This document shows positions 37,154-46,088 of a DNA stretch of 64,000 bases, piece after piece. The notes under the pieces were generated by a model. It saw only the letters and a program-made list of their open reading frames with translations. It had not been told where the DNA came from and did no database searches. Source of the stretch: Acidobacteriota bacterium (GTDB lineage: Bacteria; Acidobacteriota; Blastocatellia; UBA7656). Location of the stretch: positions 1 to 64,000 of the forward strand of contig JACQDB010000019.1 in NCBI GenBank assembly GCA_016201275.1, written 5' to 3'. A program made the translations under genes and the position numbers. Every line of letters begins with the position of its first letter. Positions within the stretch are counted from its first letter, which is position 1.

Positions 37154-39334
37154 ATGCTATATACCAGACTTCTTGCGCCCATTATTTTGACCCCGTTGAT
37201 CGGCGCAATCATTTTAGGATTATTCGGCAAGCGCATGAGCGAAAAGCTGATCGGCTGGATCGCCTGCTCAAGCGTCGCCGTTTCCGCCATCTTCTCTTTT
37301 TACGCCTTCTTTCATCATTGGAACGGGATGAACCAAGGCTATCGCATTCATCAACGCCTTTTCACCTGGATCAGCGTCGGCAATTTCCGCGCTGATTTCG
37401 CGCTACTCTTAGACCCGCTGTCGGCCATCTACATCGTCTTCATTACATTCGTCGCCTTCTGGATTCATGTTTTCGCCACTGGCTACATGAAAGGCGAGAC
37501 CGGTTATTGGCGCTTCTTTGCCTACTTGAATCTGTTTATGTTTTCAATGTTGACGCTGATTTTAGGCGACAACTTTTTGTTGATGTTCGTCGGTTGGGAA
37601 GGCGTGGGTCTGTGTTCTTACTTGCTCATCGGCTACTATTTCACCAAAGGATTTGCCAGTGACGCCGCGAAAAAAGCTTTCGTCTTCAATCGCGTAGGCG
37701 ATTTCGGTTTCGCTTTGGGCGTGATGCTGTTGTTCTTGAAATCCGGCTCGATTTTTTACTTCGATGACCCGCGCGGCGTCACCAGCGCCTTCGAGTGGGC
37801 AATCAAGCAAGCCTCCGAACCGCTTTCAGCTTCGATGATTTTCGCTGGCGGTTTAACCACCATCGCGGTGTTGTTGTTCGTCGGCGCGACCGGCAAGAGC
37901 GCGCAGATTCCTTTGTTCGTTTGGTTGCCGGACGCGATGGCTGGCCCTACGCCGGTGTCTGCGCTCATACACGCGGCGACGATGGTCACGGCTGGCGTTT
38001 ACATGGTCGCACGCGCCAGTTCGATTTATATTCACGCGCCGACGGCGTTGATGATTGTGGCAATAATCGGCGCGGCTACGGCGCTGCTTGCGGCGACGAT
38101 TGGCATCGCCCAATCCGATATTAAAAAAGTGCTGGCGTATTCAACGGTGTCGCAACTCGGCTATATGTTTTTAGCTTGCGGCGTCGGCGCTTTTACGGGC
38201 GGCATCTTTCATGTTTTTACTCATGCATTTTTCAAAGCGCTGCTATTTTTAGGTTCGGGGTCGGTGATCGTCGGTATGCACCACGAACAAGATATGCGAA
38301 AGATGGGCGGCTTGAAAAAGTATATGCCGATTACGTTTTGGACAATGTTTGCCGGGTATCTGGCTATCGCTGGCATCCCGCCATTATCGGGCTTTTTCAG
38401 CAAAGACGAAATTCTCTATCGCACGTTTACGACAGATGCTTTCAACGAATCAAATTTCGGCGAGTCAATAGTGCCAATAGTATTATGGGTGGTTGGCGCG
38501 TTGACGGCATTGTTGACGGCGATTTATATGACACGCATGATGGTTATGACCTTTGGTGGCAAAGAGCGCTTCAACGACAACGCGCATCACAGCAACGGTC
38601 ACGACAAACATTCTGCGAATGACGCGCACGACAGTCACGGCAACCATCACGGCGGCACGCCACACGAGACCCCGAAAGTCATGACCACGCCTCTCGTTGT
38701 CTTGGCGCTTGGCGCAGTGGTCGTAGGTTTCCTGGGGATGCCTTCGGCGTTTGGGGTGAAAAATTATTTCGAGCATTTTCTGGAACCGTCAATTGCCAGT
38801 CTTGAAAGCACCAGACCGCAAATGCACGACGAAGCGTTGAAAGATACCGCGATGGCAAACCCAGACAAAGAGCCAAAGCCTTTGACGGAACGACAGAAAG
38901 CCGAAACGGAAATTTACAAGAAAGAGTCTGCGGCAGCAAAGCATAGCGACGGTCAATCGCCAAGCCACACCACCGAATGGGCGTTGATGGGCTTGTCCGT
39001 GTTGATTGCCATCGCCGGCATTTTCATTGGGCGGTCTTGGTTCACCAAAAATCCGTTGTGGCAACCGCCGCGCTTGCTTGAGGAGAAATATCGAGTGGAT
39101 GAACTTTACGACGCGACGATCATTCAGCCAATCAAGCAAGGCTCGACCAAGGTGCTGTGGAAATTCATTGACGTAAAAATCATAGATGGTTTCGTCAATA
39201 CGGCAGGCGCTACGGCAAAACAATTCGGCGAACTGATGCGCCATCTACAATCCGGTTTTGCGCGCAGCTATGTCGCCCTGGTCGTCCTCGGCGCATTGCT
39301 CATTCTTGGGTATTTTATTTTGAGGATTCGTTGA
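37154..39334 (+). CDS. nuoL: NADH-quinone oxidoreductase subunit L
   Basis: The distal antiporter-like ND5 subunit, 726 residues, longer than the usual 610-670. The core is canonical: FVGWEGVGLCSYLLIGYYF, GKSAQIPLFVWLPDAMAGPTPVSALIHAATMVTAG and AYSTVSQLGYMFLACGVG, with the long lateral helix region before the last TM. Extra length comes from a His/Asn/Gly-rich loop at ~477-500 (HHSNGHDKHSANDAHDSHGN) and a charged Lys/Glu stretch at ~570-610. The last TM (FARSYVALVVLGALLILGYF) is intact. A PIN gene begins 4 bp after the stop. Confidence 0.95.
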   Translation: MLYTRLLAPIILTPLIGAIILGLFGKRMSEKLIGWIACSSVAVSAIFSFYAFFHHWNGMNQGYRIHQRLFTWISVGNFRADFALLLDPLSAIYIVFITFVAFWIHVFATGYMKGETGYWRFFAYLNLFMFSMLTLILGDNFLLMFVGWEGVGLCSYLLIGYYFTKGFASDAAKKAFVFNRVGDFGFALGVMLLFLKSGSIFYFDDPRGVTSAFEWAIKQASEPLSASMIFAGGLTTIAVLLFVGATGKSAQIPLFVWLPDAMAGPTPVSALIHAATMVTAGVYMVARASSIYIHAPTALMIVAIIGAATALLAATIGIAQSDIKKVLAYSTVSQLGYMFLACGVGAFTGGIFHVFTHAFFKALLFLGSGSVIVGMHHEQDMRKMGGLKKYMPITFWTMFAGYLAIAGIPPLSGFFSKDEILYRTFTTDAFNESNFGESIVPIVLWVVGALTALLTAIYMTRMMVMTFGGKERFNDNAHHSNGHDKHSANDAHDSHGNHHGGTPHETPKVMTTPLVVLALGAVVVGFLGMPSAFGVKNYFEHFLEPSIASLESTRPQMHDEALKDTAMANPDKEPKPLTERQKAETEIYKKESAAAKHSDGQSPSHTTEWALMGLSVLIAIAGIFIGRSWFTKNPLWQPPRLLEEKYRVDELYDATIIQPIKQGSTKVLWKFIDVKIIDGFVNTAGATAKQFGELMRHLQSGFARSYVALVVLGALLILGYFILRIR

Positions 39335-39338
39335 CGAT

Positions 39339-39766
39339 GTGAATAAGCCGCAAATTGTCATTGATACAAATATTTTGATAGCTGCTTTGCTCTCACAGCG
39401 AGGCGCTTCTTATGCGCTATTTTATTGATTGATAGCGGAAAATTTGAAGTCAATCTTTCCGTCCCCCTGGTCTTGGAATATGAAGAGGTCGCAAAAAGAT
39501 TGAGTGATCAAACGAGGTTGAGTGAATCAGATATTGAAGACATACTGGATTATGTCTGTACCAATGCGATTCATAGAAAAATCTCTTATCTCTGGCGACC
39601 GCTTTTGTGCGATGCCAAAGACGATATGGTTTTGGAATTAGCAGTAGCGGGTGAATGTCAGTTTATTGTCACCTTTAACCATAGAGATTTTGCGGGTGCA
39701 GAGAATTTTGGCATTGAGGTTGTCACGCCCAAAGAATTTCTGCAAATTATAGGAGAATTGTCATGA
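39339..39766 (+). pseudogene. PIN-family toxin gene with a frameshift
   Basis: Two frames together give one PIN-domain protein. Frame 1 (GTG at 39339) reads KPQIVIDTNILIAALLSQ, the catalytic first Asp of PIN, and stops at 39426. Frame 2 (from 39425) continues LIDSGKFEVNLSVPLVLEYE through CDAKDDMVLELAVAGECQFI, with the later acidic residues. Adding one T in the TTTT run near 39421 would join them. So this is a one-base deletion, a sequencing error, or less likely programmed slippage. PIN toxins cut RNA and are neutralised by the downstream RHH protein. Confidence 0.75.
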
Positions 39767-40002
39767 CAACAATCAATGTGAGCTTGCCCGAATCTTTGCA
39801 TGAAACCGTTCGCAAATTGGTTGAAAAAGAGGGCATTTCTATCAATCAATTCATCATGCTTGCGCTTGCCGAGAAGGTGTCGGCGCTGGCGACGGAAGAT
39901 TATTTATTGGAGCGAGCCAATCGAAGCGACAAAGCAAAATTTCTGGCTGCGATGTCTAAAGTTGCCGACGTGGAACCGCCGGATGAGCGCGACAGACTTT
40001 AA
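39763..40002 (+). CDS. RHH-type antitoxin (HicB/CopG-like)
   Basis: A 79-residue protein whose N-terminal beta strand and two helices (INVSLPESLHETVRKLVEKE, ISINQFIMLALAEKV) form a ribbon-helix-helix DNA-binding fold. The C-terminal ~30 residues are charged and would wrap the toxin. The ATG overlaps the PIN stop (ATGA), so the pair is translationally coupled, toxin first. Such antitoxins usually autorepress the pair; here it sits inside the nuo operon, between nuoL and nuoM. Confidence 0.8.
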   Translation: MTTINVSLPESLHETVRKLVEKEGISINQFIMLALAEKVSALATEDYLLERANRSDKAKFLAAMSKVADVEPPDERDRL

Positions 40003-40052
40003 TAAATTAATTCTTTGAGGTAGGAAATCTCGACTTTTTCAATTGAAATAAA

Positions 40053-41660
40053 ATGGAATCATATCTGCTCACTATCATAACCATTTTGCCGCTGGTCGGA
40101 GTCCTTGCGCTTATCATCATCGGGCGCGGCGCGCCTCCGAATGAAAACAACCTGAAATGGACGGCGCTGATTTTTTCGCTCGCTACTTTTGTTATCTCCA
40201 TCGTTATGCTCATCGGCTTCAAACCGGCAGGCGGCTTGCAGTTCGATACCAACAAAGAATGGATCAGCGCCTTTCAACTGGGCGTGCGCTATCACCTAGC
40301 GGTTGATGGCTTGAGCCTGTGGCTGGTGTTGTTGACCACCTTCATCGTGCCAGTGGCGCTCATCGCTTCGTGGCATTCGATTCATTCCCGATTGCGCGAA
40401 TATCTGGTCTGCATACTGGCGCTGGAAACCGGCATGATCGGCGTTTTCGTCGCTCAGGATATGTTCCTGTTTTATCTGTTCTGGGAAGTGATGCTCGTAC
40501 CTATGTACTTATTGATAGGCGTGTGGGGCGGCGAACGGCGAATTTATGCGGCAATCAAGTTCGTCATTTACACCGTCGTCGGTTCGCTGTTGATGCTGGC
40601 AGGCATTATCGCGCTTTACTATATGCACGGCGGCGCGACCGGCAATTTCACTTTCGACATCGCCGCTATCACCAAGGATTTAGGCGCAGGCGTATTTGTC
40701 TTAACCGAAGAGCAACAGCGCTGGTTGTTCTGGGCCTTTGCGTTGGCGTTCTTAATCAAAGTGCCGCTCTTCCCTTTTCACACCTGGTTGCCGGACGCCC
40801 ACGTTGAAGCGCCCACCGCAGGCTCGGTCATACTGGCAGGCGTTCTGCTCAAGATGGGAACCTACGGCTTGATGCGTTTCAATCTGCCCATGTTCCCCAA
40901 GGCTTCGCACGCTTACGCTGCGCTGATTTGCACGCTCGCCGTCATCGGCATCATCTACGGCGCGCTTGTGGCGATGGTGCAACCGGATATGAAAAAGCTG
41001 GTCGCTTATTCATCGGTCAGCCACTTGGGTTTTGTCGTTCTCGGCATCTTCTCGTTCACCGAACAAGGGATGCAAGGGGCGCTGTATCAAATGCTCAATC
41101 ACGGCGTCTCGACCGGCGCATTGTTTATTTTGGTCGGCATGGTTTATGACCGTCGCCACACTCGCATGATTGCCGAATACGGCGGCCTCGCCAACGTCAT
41201 GCCGGTTTACTCGGCGCTGTTTTTAGTCGTCACGCTGTCGTCCATCGCGCTGCCTTTATTAAACGGCTTCGTTGGCGAATTCCTGATCCTCGTAGGCACT
41301 TTCACCTCGCAACAATTACCCTATGCCAAGGCTTTCGCATCGTTCGCCTCGTTGGGCATGATTTTATCGGCGGTCTATATGCTGTGGATGTATCAACGAG
41401 TGATTTACGGCGAAGTCAATAACGAAGAGAACAAGCGCCTGACCGACATCAACGGGCGCGAACGCCTGGTGCTTGCGCCGCTGATTATGTTGATCTTCGT
41501 GATGGGCATTTATCCAACTTATTTTCTGGCGCGCAGCAGCCACGCCATCAATGTGATTAAAAATTTCGTCAACCCAACTTCGTTCGCAAAAACTCAGGAT
41601 AATCATCAGGTGGCGCAGACTGCGGACCGTAGCGGTCAGGAAGAAAAGCCAGGCAAATAA
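40053..41660 (+). CDS. nuoM: NADH-quinone oxidoreductase subunit M
   Basis: The ND4 antiporter-like subunit, 535 residues. Family blocks: FLFYLFWEVMLVPMYLLIGVWGG (with the conserved Glu), FLIKVPLFPFHTWLPDAHVEAPTAGSVILAGVLLKMGTYG (key Lys), and AYSSVSHLGFVVLGIF. The weakly conserved tail after the last TM is Gln/Lys-rich. It follows the TA pair by 50 bp. The Shine-Dalgarno is weak. Confidence 0.96.
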   Translation: MESYLLTIITILPLVGVLALIIIGRGAPPNENNLKWTALIFSLATFVISIVMLIGFKPAGGLQFDTNKEWISAFQLGVRYHLAVDGLSLWLVLLTTFIVPVALIASWHSIHSRLREYLVCILALETGMIGVFVAQDMFLFYLFWEVMLVPMYLLIGVWGGERRIYAAIKFVIYTVVGSLLMLAGIIALYYMHGGATGNFTFDIAAITKDLGAGVFVLTEEQQRWLFWAFALAFLIKVPLFPFHTWLPDAHVEAPTAGSVILAGVLLKMGTYGLMRFNLPMFPKASHAYAALICTLAVIGIIYGALVAMVQPDMKKLVAYSSVSHLGFVVLGIFSFTEQGMQGALYQMLNHGVSTGALFILVGMVYDRRHTRMIAEYGGLANVMPVYSALFLVVTLSSIALPLLNGFVGEFLILVGTFTSQQLPYAKAFASFASLGMILSAVYMLWMYQRVIYGEVNNEENKRLTDINGRERLVLAPLIMLIFVMGIYPTYFLARSSHAINVIKNFVNPTSFAKTQDNHQVAQTADRSGQEEKPGK

Positions 41661-41703
41661 TCAAACGGAGTCAGCAAGGTTTTCAGAAATACGGTAGAAA
41701 CTC

Positions 41704-43233
41704 GTGGAAAAACTAGGAATCTCTTATCAAGCCATCTTGCCGGAAACGATTTTATCGCTTGTGGCGATTGCCATCATGATGATTGACGCTTTTGCGCGCC
41801 GCATCGAACGCAAAGTCGCAGGCGCGATCTCTTTAATCGGCCTGCTCGCAGCAGGCGCAGCCTTACTCAGTTTGTGGGGCAAGAACGGCGAAACCTCTTA
41901 CTCCGGCATGATTGTCACCGATGATTTTCGCCTCTTCTTCGGCTTGATTTTTATCCTGGTCGCCATTTTGATTCTGTTGATTTCGCTGCGCTGGGTCGAA
42001 GACGAAAAGCTGCCGAAAGGCGAATACTTCGCGCTGTTGTTGTTTGCCACCACCGGTATGCTGTTGATGTCGGCGGCCAATGATCTGGTCATGATTTTTC
42101 TAGGACTGGAGATCACTTCGATTGCAACTTATGTGCTGTGCGGGTATCGCCGCAACGATTTGCGCTCGAATGAATCGGCGGTCAAATATTTCATCCTCGG
42201 CTCCTACTCAACTGCTTTTCTGCTGTACGGCATCGCTATGCTGTACGGCGCAAGCTATCGAGCAACAGCGACGCCTGTAGCCACCACCAATTTAACTTTG
42301 CTCAAAGAGCGCATCGCCACAGGGCAAATCTATTCTTACGAAATGCTGTTTGCAGGCGCAGCCCTGATGCTGGTCGGCTTCGGTTTCAAAATCGCCGCTG
42401 CGCCGTTCCACGTCTGGTCGCCGGATGTGTACGAAGGCGCACCGACACCGATTACGGCGCTGCTTTCCACTGGCTCGAAGGCTTCGGCATTTGCCGCCTT
42501 CGCTCGTGTTTTCGTGTTGACTTTCGCCCTCGCGCCTGTCGCCATGAACTCGTCAGGCGTTCCCGGCAATTTTCAAACGACGATTACCAACGTCTTAATC
42601 GTGATGGCGATTTTGACCATGACCATAGGCAATTTCGTAGCGATGGTGCAGACCAACATCAAACGTATGCTGGCCTATTCTTCAATCGCTCATGCGGGTT
42701 ACGCGCTGGTCGGATTGGCGGCAGGCGACTGGTCTTCCGTAGCGTTTTATATGCTCGGTTATGTGGTCATCAACATCGGCGCTTTCGCCATCATTGAAGT
42801 GATTGCCAGACGCGGCGACAAACGCACCGAAATCAGCGACTACGCCGGCATAGGCTTCAAGTCGCTTGGCCTCGCAACCGCCTTGTCGCTATTTTTATTG
42901 AGTCTGGCTGGCATCCCTTTGACCGCAGGGTTTATGTCCAAACTGCTAGTCTTCAAATCGGCCTGGGCTGCTGGAGCCAACAACAAATTCTTTTACTATC
43001 TGGTGGTCATAGGCGTCATCAACAGCGCGGTGTCTTGGTACTACTATTTGCGCGTCATCGTGGCGATGTTCTTTTCCGATTCTACGGTCGAGTTCAAAGC
43101 CCCGATCATCTCGCGTTCGCTGGCAACTGGTTTGATTATTGCCATCCTCGGCACTCTTTATTTAGGCATACTGCCGGGCAATATTCTCAACGCTCTGGAA
43201 CGAGCGCGAGACCGCATCGCGATGAAAAAATGA
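41704..43233 (+). CDS. nuoN: NADH-quinone oxidoreductase subunit N
   Basis: The ND2 antiporter-like subunit, 509 residues and ~14 TM helices. Motifs: MIFLGLEITSIATYVLCGYRRND, GFGFKIAAAPFHVWSPDVYEGAPTPITALLSTGSK and MLAYSSIAHAGYALVGLA. The start is GTG at 41704 (GTG GAA AAA CTA). It is the last gene of the operon and is followed by a terminator hairpin. Confidence 0.95.
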   Translation: MEKLGISYQAILPETILSLVAIAIMMIDAFARRIERKVAGAISLIGLLAAGAALLSLWGKNGETSYSGMIVTDDFRLFFGLIFILVAILILLISLRWVEDEKLPKGEYFALLLFATTGMLLMSAANDLVMIFLGLEITSIATYVLCGYRRNDLRSNESAVKYFILGSYSTAFLLYGIAMLYGASYRATATPVATTNLTLLKERIATGQIYSYEMLFAGAALMLVGFGFKIAAAPFHVWSPDVYEGAPTPITALLSTGSKASAFAAFARVFVLTFALAPVAMNSSGVPGNFQTTITNVLIVMAILTMTIGNFVAMVQTNIKRMLAYSSIAHAGYALVGLAAGDWSSVAFYMLGYVVINIGAFAIIEVIARRGDKRTEISDYAGIGFKSLGLATALSLFLLSLAGIPLTAGFMSKLLVFKSAWAAGANNKFFYYLVVIGVINSAVSWYYYLRVIVAMFFSDSTVEFKAPIISRSLATGLIIAILGTLYLGILPGNILNALERARDRIAMKK

Positions 43234-43258
43234 GCAGATGATTTATCGAACTTTGCAG

Positions 43259-43284
43259 GGTGACGTTTCGGCGTCACCTTTTTT
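43259..43284 (+). terminator. intrinsic terminator after nuoN
   Basis: A 7-bp stem GGTGACG / CGTCACC with a 6-nt loop, followed by TTTTTT, 25 bp past the nuoN stop. Confidence 0.9.
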
Positions 43285-43315
43285 GTTTGTCCGCCTTCGA
43301 TTACAATCGAACCAC

Positions 43316-43849
43316 ATGAATAACGTCGAATCCATCAGTGAACGCCTGCCGAAATCGGCGCGTGCCGTGAAGGCCGAAGATATAGCGGCGGAAATCGAGC
43401 GCCAATTGAACGATGCCTCGATTGATGCGCTCTATCGTTTGAAAATTCTTTCGCAACGCACTCGCCAATACGAATTGAAGGCTGGCGGCAAAACCGCAAC
43501 CGTTGAGGTGCTGCATACCTTATTGGGCATTGAATTGAAGATCGGCAATCGCCGTTTGCTTTGCCCTGACCTGGCCACAGCGCGTTATCTTTCGGTGTTT
43601 GCTCGACTCGGTTGCAACGTGATTGCCATACCTTATGACATCACCCAAATCTCGCGCATCGCCGATGAACTGGAATCAAGCTGGCATCGCATGATTGTGT
43701 TGCTGGAACATCTGACCAACGGGCGCAGCGCCAGATTACAAGCAGTGGTGCTGAAAAAATTAATTCAGCAGACTCGCGCCAAGATCGAACAACTCGGCGT
43801 CGGCGCAAAGATTCCGCAATTCAACCAGAAGACCAAACAGCGGTCGTAA
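43316..43849 (+). CDS. conserved-looking hypothetical protein
   Basis: 177 residues, no signal peptide or membrane segment. Predicted mixed alpha/beta: LYRLKILSQRTRQYELKAGG looks like a strand pair, and VEVLHTLLGIELKIGNRRLL, then ARYLSVFARLGCNVIAIPYD, resemble a small alpha/beta domain. A basic helical C-terminus follows (AVVLKKLIQQTRAKIEQLGV). The ATG at 43316 begins the structured part; no good Shine-Dalgarno is present, so the start is tentative. It lies alone after the nuo terminator. No function assigned. Confidence 0.68.
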   Translation: MNNVESISERLPKSARAVKAEDIAAEIERQLNDASIDALYRLKILSQRTRQYELKAGGKTATVEVLHTLLGIELKIGNRRLLCPDLATARYLSVFARLGCNVIAIPYDITQISRIADELESSWHRMIVLLEHLTNGRSARLQAVVLKKLIQQTRAKIEQLGVGAKIPQFNQKTKQRS

Positions 43850-43890
43850 TTCGCAAGCCTGGATTTTGGGCGATGGAAAAAACATCAAGC

Positions 43891-44020
43891 GCTAGAGCGG
43901 TTTGCATAAGCGTGTGCTAAACGCCCTATCGTTGAGCGGCGGTCTTTGACCGTGCGAAGGTCTTCGACCGCCGCTCAACGGGTTTGGGGTTCAGTAATTT
44001 CAAACGAAAATCGCTCGGCG
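43891..44020. repeat. MITE-like relic related to element D (inverted)
   Basis: Reverse complement of this segment matches the interior of 29431-29583 (TTTGAAATTAC.GAA.CC, CAAACCCGTTGAGCGGCGGTC, AAACCGCTCTAG). The core is a perfect 15-bp hairpin: CGTTGAGCGGCGGTC (43930-43944) with its complement at 43966-43980. The outer CGACCCAGC ends are missing. The rest of the gap to 44279 shows nothing else. Confidence 0.75.
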
Positions 44021-44279
44021 AAATTCAAAGGGTCGCTTCACCCATAGAAATCCCCAGCGGCTTAGGCGAAGACACACCACGAATTCGTGGCAATGATTTT
44101 TCGTTGTCGGATCACGCCAATGCGATGCAAGGCTTGCTCAATGTGGGTTGGGTTTCTGTTTAGCGAATATTTTTTGCGGCGCGAAAAGCGGCGACAAACA
44201 CCTTTGTTTTCGGGCTGGTGTGAAGGGAGAGAATGATTACCTGGTCAGCAAAACTTCGACAGCGAAGGCGGCGGAAAAT

Positions 44280-45233
44280 TTATTTCCGTCTCTTGATTAA
44301 ACGAAAAGCGTATTTGGCAACTTCACCGACCTCGCCATTGGCCGCCGTAGTTTTCAAACTGATCACATAGTCCGCTTCGTGCAGAGATTTTACTGGCAAC
44401 GACCACACCGTTTGCTGTCGTTGGCCGGTGGAAGTGACGGGCAAATCAGTTTTGGTAAAAAGCTCTTGGCCGCCGACGACTTTGAGTGTGGCGGAAATTT
44501 TTTGCAGGTCGGCGCTGACAAACGGCAGCTTGAGTCTTACGATTTCGGTGTTTGCTGCCAGTTGAATTTTTTGCAAACCGCCCTCGCTTCTGACGCCATA
44601 GGGAAATAATGTGGCGATCATAACAGGGGATTGCGGATTTTGCGGCAGGGGGGCGCTCGAACTTTGCGAATCAGTTGGCGGCTTGGTCGCTTCCAAATCT
44701 TTGGCCAATTCAGCGACGCGCTGGCGTTCCTGATTGAGTTCCTCTTGTAAGACCTGAGCCTGGTGTTGATTCAAGCGGTCGCTTTGTTGAGACTGGTCAA
44801 GGTCACGGCGCAAACCAGCGCTCTCCAAAAACAGAAAGGCAAAGCCAAAGGTCAAAATCAAGGAGGCCGTCAGCGGCACCAGATAAAGCGGACGCCAGCG
44901 TAAAAAATCCAAGAGCGAAGGCTTGCGGGTCTTTTGCTCAGAAGCCTTTTTCGCGTCCTCCTGAGCAACAAGAAGTTTGACGGCGCGAATCAATTCAACG
45001 CGCTGCCGACGGTCAGGGGATTGCAGAAACAGGCTCTCAAAATTTTGGCGCTCGGCTGCCGACAACTGGCCGCAAACATAGGCATCAATCAATTCCCCTT
45101 CGACAATCTGCAATAAAGCGAAGTAATCCGGGTCGGCGAAATATTTTTCCTCGTTGCGGGTTTGTTCAGCTTCGTCCATCTGTCCGAGCAGATAACGTCG
45201 CAACGATTCTTCGTTGTACAATGTATCGTTCAT
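44280..45233 (-). CDS. single-pass anti-sigma-like membrane protein
   Basis: 317 residues. The N-terminal ~110 residues are helical and acidic (YLLGQMDEAEQTRNEEKYFA, ERQNFESLFLQSPDRRQRVE). This arrangement resembles anti-sigma domains of Acidobacteriota, but the zinc Cys/His motif is absent. A TM helix lies at ~114-137. A short coiled coil follows (LNQHQAQVLQEELNQERQRV), then a C-terminal beta domain (MIATLFPYGVRSEGGLQKIQ ... LKTTAANGEVGEVAKYAFRL) that should be periplasmic. It lies 39 bp downstream of the sigma-like gene, so it is likely its regulator. The periplasmic part could be a protease-cleavable sensor. Confidence 0.72.
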   Translation of the reverse strand: MNDTLYNEESLRRYLLGQMDEAEQTRNEEKYFADPDYFALLQIVEGELIDAYVCGQLSAAERQNFESLFLQSPDRRQRVELIRAVKLLVAQEDAKKASEQKTRKPSLLDFLRWRPLYLVPLTASLILTFGFAFLFLESAGLRRDLDQSQQSDRLNQHQAQVLQEELNQERQRVAELAKDLEATKPPTDSQSSSAPLPQNPQSPVMIATLFPYGVRSEGGLQKIQLAANTEIVRLKLPFVSADLQKISATLKVVGGQELFTKTDLPVTSTGQRQQTVWSLPVKSLHEADYVISLKTTAANGEVGEVAKYAFRLIKRRK

Positions 45234-45272
45234 GATTCTCTATTTCTTAATGCAAAAAAACCGCGATTCATT

Positions 45273-45863
45273 TCACCCGGACTCTAATTTTTTTCGACAC
45301 AATTCGACGCATCTTTCCAGTCGTCCGCGAATGCGAAACACCCGTATGCGTAAATTATTTAAGTTCAGGCCGAACTGTCTGGCGAGTTCCCGACGATTTT
45401 CAATCTTCGCTCCGGCCTCGCCCTGATAATACAGCCAGATCAATTTCCGGTCTTCCTCAGAAAGTTCCTGCAGACACGGTTCAAGGCAATCCAAGCGTTG
45501 CTCCATAAGGGAAGGCTCTGCGGCAAGGCCGCCACCCACAGGCGGGTTTGCCGTCCGATGCGGCGCTTCTAGAGAGTCCAGCGAGGTGGTCAGGCGTTCA
45601 GGATGATTGTGATATTCTTTCAAGACATTGCGCGCCACGCCGTATCCATAACTGGAAAGCGATTGAGCAGGAATGGTCTCGCCTTCCGAAAGACGACGGA
45701 TGACGCGGTTAATTGTCTCGTCGGCCAGTTCATCAGCCCGCGTACATCTGCGGGTTTCAAAAAATTTCATCAGCCGGGAACGCAATAGTTCATACTGGTG
45801 CGCGGCGCGCTCCATATCGTCGTCCAGTTTGACGAGCAGGGCGCGAAACTTTTCTTCATCCAA
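45273..45863 (-). CDS. ECF-type sigma factor of a divergent group
   Basis: 196 residues. Region 2 is weakly recognisable (YELLRSRLMKFFETRRCTRA, DELADETINRVIRRLSEGE, YGYGVARNVLKEYH). Region 4 is clearer (LEPCLQELSEEDRKLIWLYY, ELARQFGLNLNNLRIRVFRI). A linker with GLAAEPSLMEQRLD lies between. The frame starts with TTG at 45863 without a good Shine-Dalgarno; GAGGTGGAG lies ~20 nt further upstream before an in-frame ATT, so the true start is uncertain. It sits between the CHAT-TPR gene and the anti-sigma-like gene, all minus strand. Confidence 0.75.
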   Translation of the reverse strand: MDEEKFRALLVKLDDDMERAAHQYELLRSRLMKFFETRRCTRADELADETINRVIRRLSEGETIPAQSLSSYGYGVARNVLKEYHNHPERLTTSLDSLEAPHRTANPPVGGGLAAEPSLMEQRLDCLEPCLQELSEEDRKLIWLYYQGEAGAKIENRRELARQFGLNLNNLRIRVFRIRGRLERCVELCRKKLESG

Positions 45864-46088
45864 TTCCCAGCGTACCTTCTTAATACTCCACCTCGCTTCG
45901 TGTTGATTATCATCCGTCCCAGGTTCGCCAGTTTAGAATTGTGGAGGAAATAACCTGCAAAACGTGAGTGATTTTCCAATGCCCTGTACAGGCAACCCTG
46001 CGGTGGGCGCTCCTCTTTGAAATCATAGACCTTTCGAGGAGGGGCGACCACCGCAGTACAAGGTTGCACTTTATTTCGTCCACCGTCT

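Noticed and set aside
39418-39430. Programmed -1 frameshift in the PIN gene
   Set aside because: No canonical X XXY YYZ slippery heptamer is in phase; a single-base deletion or read error is simpler.
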